Source: Lycium barbarum
Taxonomy: Eukaryota; Streptophyta; Magnoliopsida; Solanales; Solanaceae
Length of the DNA: 64,000 nt
NCBI RefSeq assembly: GCF_019175385.1
Contig: NC_083345.1
Location: forward strand, 123,445,657-123,509,656
Direction of reading: 5' to 3'
The notes under the pieces were generated by a model that saw only the letters and a list, made by a program, of their open reading frames with translations, was not told the origin of the DNA and searched no databases. How positions within the stretch are numbered: the stretch's first letter is position 1; each line of letters opens with the position of its first letter. Positions 60,170 to 64,000 of this stretch are shown one piece after another. The translations under genes and the position numbers were made by a program.

Positions 60170-63100
60170 ATACTAAGATGTAAGTAATGTAACACAAGAT
60201 CCAGCATTGGGAATTGAATATCACTAACCTTAATTGCCTGGATGATAATTTCAAAAAAGTACAACTGGTCCACCCACCAGTCTCTTAATTTTTCTTCCCT
60301 CAATATAGAGTTCATGCTAATTAATCTCCATTAGGCCTTTAATTTTCCACTTCAATTAGCGTCTACTAAAGTTAGTACAAAGTTCATACAAATTAATCTC
60401 TATTAGGCCTTTTCCACTTCAAGAATTAGCATCCACTAAAATGAGTATAAAGTATAAACCATATTTAGTCCTAGTTGATGCCATGACAATAGGTGTTTAT
60501 TTAAGTACTTAATTAACGAAGCTGATCGGGACGAGTGTAAAGCATAGAACGAATTTAGAATTTAGAGTTAACGAGTTCCGAATAAATATAATGTTCTGGT
60601 ATGTTTTAATTTTTTTTCACATATTTATAGTAATCAGTTTTATTGAACATGTAAAACCCTTCAAGATCTACTTCTATTGCTAGTAATTAGTATGAGACAC
60701 AGGGTATGGATACATTCATTCTTTAGTTCGATCTGTATAAGTATAGTTGGACATTTTCTTATACATACATCTTAGATTTTAACAATTATCACAAATAAAT
60801 AGTGAATGCAATCTGTGAGATGCAAGTTGGGGCTTTTTGGTCCAAACATCATGATTTTTTTCGAGCTGTAAATCCTTCACTTGATGACACCAAAAAAAGT
60901 CAAATGCAATTTAAACTAAACCCCACTGTCTGAAGTTGACCCTAGATCTAAAGATAAGAAGAAAAAGAAGAAGCAGCAGCAAGAATAGCAATAATATGAT
61001 GAGTCTGAAGTTTATCAAAACTAACTAAATGTTAAATAGTATATAAAATTAGGTATAAAATTTAAATAAGGATGCTTAAAGGGGTTACCTGGTGTCACTT
61101 CTACCATTATATGTTGGTAAAATTACTCAAATGACTACCTTATGGTAGTTTTTTATCATTTATAACTATCCCTTTAAATATCACTATTTATAGCTATGTT
61201 TTTCCAAATTAAGATATTTTTCGGATGTATTTGATGCGTGTAAATTCATAAAAACACAATAAAAAAAAACATATCCCTTGATTTTAGGCCATAACGGTAG
61301 GATCATTTAATTAATTATTAATTGGTATTTTTTACCATACTCTTCCACAAAATCAGATTTTAGATTTCTTTTTCATAACCGTTTTCTATTCCTTCATCCA
61401 ATCTTCGACATTCAAACGTAAAAAATCAAAAATTTGAAATTTGAAAACATTCAACAGCCAATGTATTTGAAGTTTTCAATATTGACGTTTTTTATTTACC
61501 CATGTATTTGATAGCATAACTAATGTATTTGAAGTTTCCAATCAAACTCCATGTATTTTATATTAAATATCATGTATTTATGTGAGTAACAATTTGCATC
61601 ACTCATGTATTTAGTGGTAATTTATTTGATATTTTCAATATTGATTTCGTTTTTTATTTACCCATGTATTTGAAGTTTCCAATCAAACTACATGTATTCT
61701 ATATTAAATCTCATGTATTTGTGTGAGTAACAATTTGCATCACCCATGTATTTGAGGGGATTAATTTGAACAAAATATATAAATATATAGAAGAAAACTT
61801 ACCATGTATTTATGTCGCGTGTATTTGAAACTAGATGAATTGATGGAATTAATTTGAACAAAATACACAAATATATAGAAAAACTTACAAAAATACACCA
61901 CCAACCACAACAATTGGTAGCTATATCATAGAACATACACAAATACATATATTTTTTGTCTTCTCAAAACCCTAAAAAACTTGTTGATTGGTGAGAATGG
62001 AAGTGAAGTTTTTGCAGAAAGGGAAGAGAGGAAGAAGACGACTATATCACTAGGCATTCAAAGATTCTTTCCTTTTTAAAAGATAAGAATTTATGAAAAA
62101 ATAGAGAGAATGGTAATGTATATTAAGTAATTAATATGCTACCATTAAAAGGGATATGGGATTGGGGTGCTAATTTTTAGATGTATTTGTGAAATGCTAA
62201 TTAAAAGTTATCGTGTAGTTATAATAGTTAAATTAGAAAGGTATTTAGTTATTATTAGTAATTAAAATAAAAAATAATTATTATCACTAATTATGTATTA
62301 AAAATAACTATAACGCGTAAAAATACCTTATATCTTCCTGGAAAGGTCCAACTTCAGGCCTTCAGCTTCTGATCCAAAATAAAGACTCCAAGATATTTTG
62401 GTCACATTTCTTATGTGAGGCCCAATAGTGAACTATACTGTCTAGTTTTTGTTGTAATGATTATAGCAAATAATTACATAATCGTAGCAAGGTTATTTAA
62501 TTTTTATTTCATAGCAACTAAATATTAAACTTCCAAAGGAAAATCCCTATAATTCAGTTGAACGTGAATCAATCCCAAACTAACTTCGTGAATCAATCCC
62601 AAACTAACTCTTCCTATTTTTTGGGGCAAAATATTTATCTTCCATATACAATTGATACGATCATTCGAAAAAGTAGTTTTGTTCCTTCTTTTTAAACATT
62701 TGTTCCTATTTTCTTAATACATGTAAAATTTCTATCATAACTATACATGGTATTTTCGAATTATCTATTTATATCATAAATATACTTGGTATTTTGGCAA
62801 AAATATATTTATATCATATACATGGTATCTTCAAAAATATGAATTTATACCATAAATATACATGGTATTTTAGTGTATATATATATTTGCAAAAATATAT
62901 TTATACCATAAATAAATATGGTGTTTTTTTTTCAACTGGAAAATGAAGGAATGGAGGGATGAGTAATAGGAGATGGAGGATATATATGTTGGAGAAGATG
63001 ATAAGTGGTAGATGTTTATCTTAAATAAGAGAATAAATGATATGTTTGTCTTTTAAATGATGGATAAATGAAAATAAAGTCTAAAAGATATGATGGAATC

Positions 63101-63254
63101 CCTGCTTTTGGGGATATTCCCATTCTTTATATACTTTTTTTAATGTGTTATATATGTAATAAACAATGTTGTTTTTGTAGAATATGAAAAATTCTGCTAT
63201 TTATGTTCTTATTTATGGTATCATGACTTCTCACGTAATTTTTTCATGATTATA
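60170..63254. other. Copy-2 repeat-rich intergenic region
   Basis: Counterpart of 15127-18201: the tandem pair (about 60310), the ATGTATTTG element (about 61120-62330) and the ATACCATAAATATACATGG array (about 62735-62935). No gene seen. Confidence 0.55.
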
Positions 63255-63680
63255 GGGTCATTTGCACGATTGTCCTTCAAAGGCACTGATATTTAATTTT
63301 TGTCCCTCAAATTGTTGGTGTTTAATTTTTTCCCTTCACCTAATATCCCGAGGTTCTGGATTAGAAACCGGACTCAGGAAAAAAAATCGCGAGACTGAGG
63401 TTTGTAGCAAATTAAGCCTATTCGGGCAAAAGTTAAGCCTTAAGGCAGGCAGAGGTTTGCCTTAAGACAAACTTTTACCCAAAATTAGCCCGTAAGGCAG
63501 ACTTTAAGTTTGAATCCAAAATTCTGCCTCGCGAATTATTTCTAATTTTTTACTGAATGGGGCTTCGAACCCGAAACCCATGAATTTTTAGGTTAAGAGC
63601 AAAAGTAAAGACCAACAATTTGGGGGACAAAAATTAAAGACCAGTGCCTTTGAAAGACATTCGGCGCAAAAAAAAAGGGA
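63255..63680. mobile_element. Long-inverted-repeat MITE, copy 2
   Basis: Counterpart of 18202-18626, beginning GGGTCATTTGCACGATTGTC. Confidence 0.65.
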
Positions 63681-64000
63681 GAGAAACATAAATAGACAAA
63701 AAATATAATAATATTTACATACTCTTAACGGGTAAATAAAATTAACATTCCATGATAGGTTAAGAATTTTGTAGTAAAATAAATTGCTTTGTATAAGGTA
63801 ATTGCTCCCTATTTTTTAGTAGGACTCTATATCCTCTATAACTGTTCTTTTTACGACATTTTCCATTTCTCACACTTTCTCTATAGGTTCCAAACATTTC
63901 CTCCCTACAAAATATTTTCATTATGTAATCTTTGGCATAACATTAGCATCAGGACAAAATAAAAGATCACTTATACTATTACTTTAATAGACAAAGTATG
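63681..64000. other. Copy-2 sequence at window end
   Basis: Matches about 18627-18947 without a gene. The duplication continues beyond the window. Confidence 0.5.

Larger units (their letters stand above)
51415..64000 (+). repeat. Copy 2 of the segmental duplication, right part
   Basis: Matches 7630 to about 18947 in order and orientation and continues past the window end. Differences from copy 1 include the 51763-53018 insertion, the 17-bp deletion in the PMEI gene and scattered small indels. The shared MITEs have the same target sites, so they predate the duplication. Confidence 0.93.

Overview
The window looks like gene-poor nuclear DNA from a flowering plant, most likely a nightshade (Solanaceae). 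It is AT-rich, its genes carry introns, and it is full of nested plant retrotransposons and MITEs. The best lineage clue is a gene whose signal peptide starts MAQKF and whose cysteine spacing matches the potato/tomato metallocarboxypeptidase inhibitor (cystine-knot miniprotein) family. I cannot name the genus. All calls were made by reading the sequence; no search was run.

Layout. 1-4435: a small secreted cysteine-rich peptide gene (minus strand), a TRIM-type mini-retrotransposon, an hAT MITE and a second decayed TRIM. 4436-18947: copy 1 of a large direct duplication, with an intact two-exon carboxypeptidase-inhibitor-like knottin gene (7494-8630), an intact pectin methylesterase/invertase inhibitor gene (11466-12125, minus) and many old MITEs. 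19886-24925: a nearly full-length but broken L1-type LINE inside a 15-bp target duplication. 29110-30543: a three-exon lipid-transfer-protein-like gene. 30579-32309 plus 51415-64000: copy 2 of the duplication, split by a 19.1-kb nest of LTR retrotransposons (32310-51414). Copy 2 runs off the window end.

The nest has a clear order. A minus-strand Ty3/gypsy element (5' LTR 49173-51414, initiator-Met primer site 49156-49167, decayed integrase 46145-47480, polypurine tract 39418-39433, truncated 3' LTR on the left) went into intron 1 of the copy-2 knottin gene. Three solo LTRs then landed in it, each with a perfect 5-bp target duplication: a 5-kb Ogre/Tat-like LTR (33014-38043, TCGGT), one at 39952-42740 (TATTC) and one at 42781-45708 (GTAAC).

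The main biological story is unequal decay of the duplicated defence-type gene pair. In copy 1 both genes are open. In copy 2 the knottin gene has lost its splice donor, carries 19 kb of retrotransposons in its intron, is frameshifted and has lost its stop codon, and the inhibitor gene has a 17-bp deletion in its signal peptide. The intact knottin also has a longer last loop and lacks the C-terminal tail that potato-type inhibitors put into the enzyme active site, so its function may have changed.
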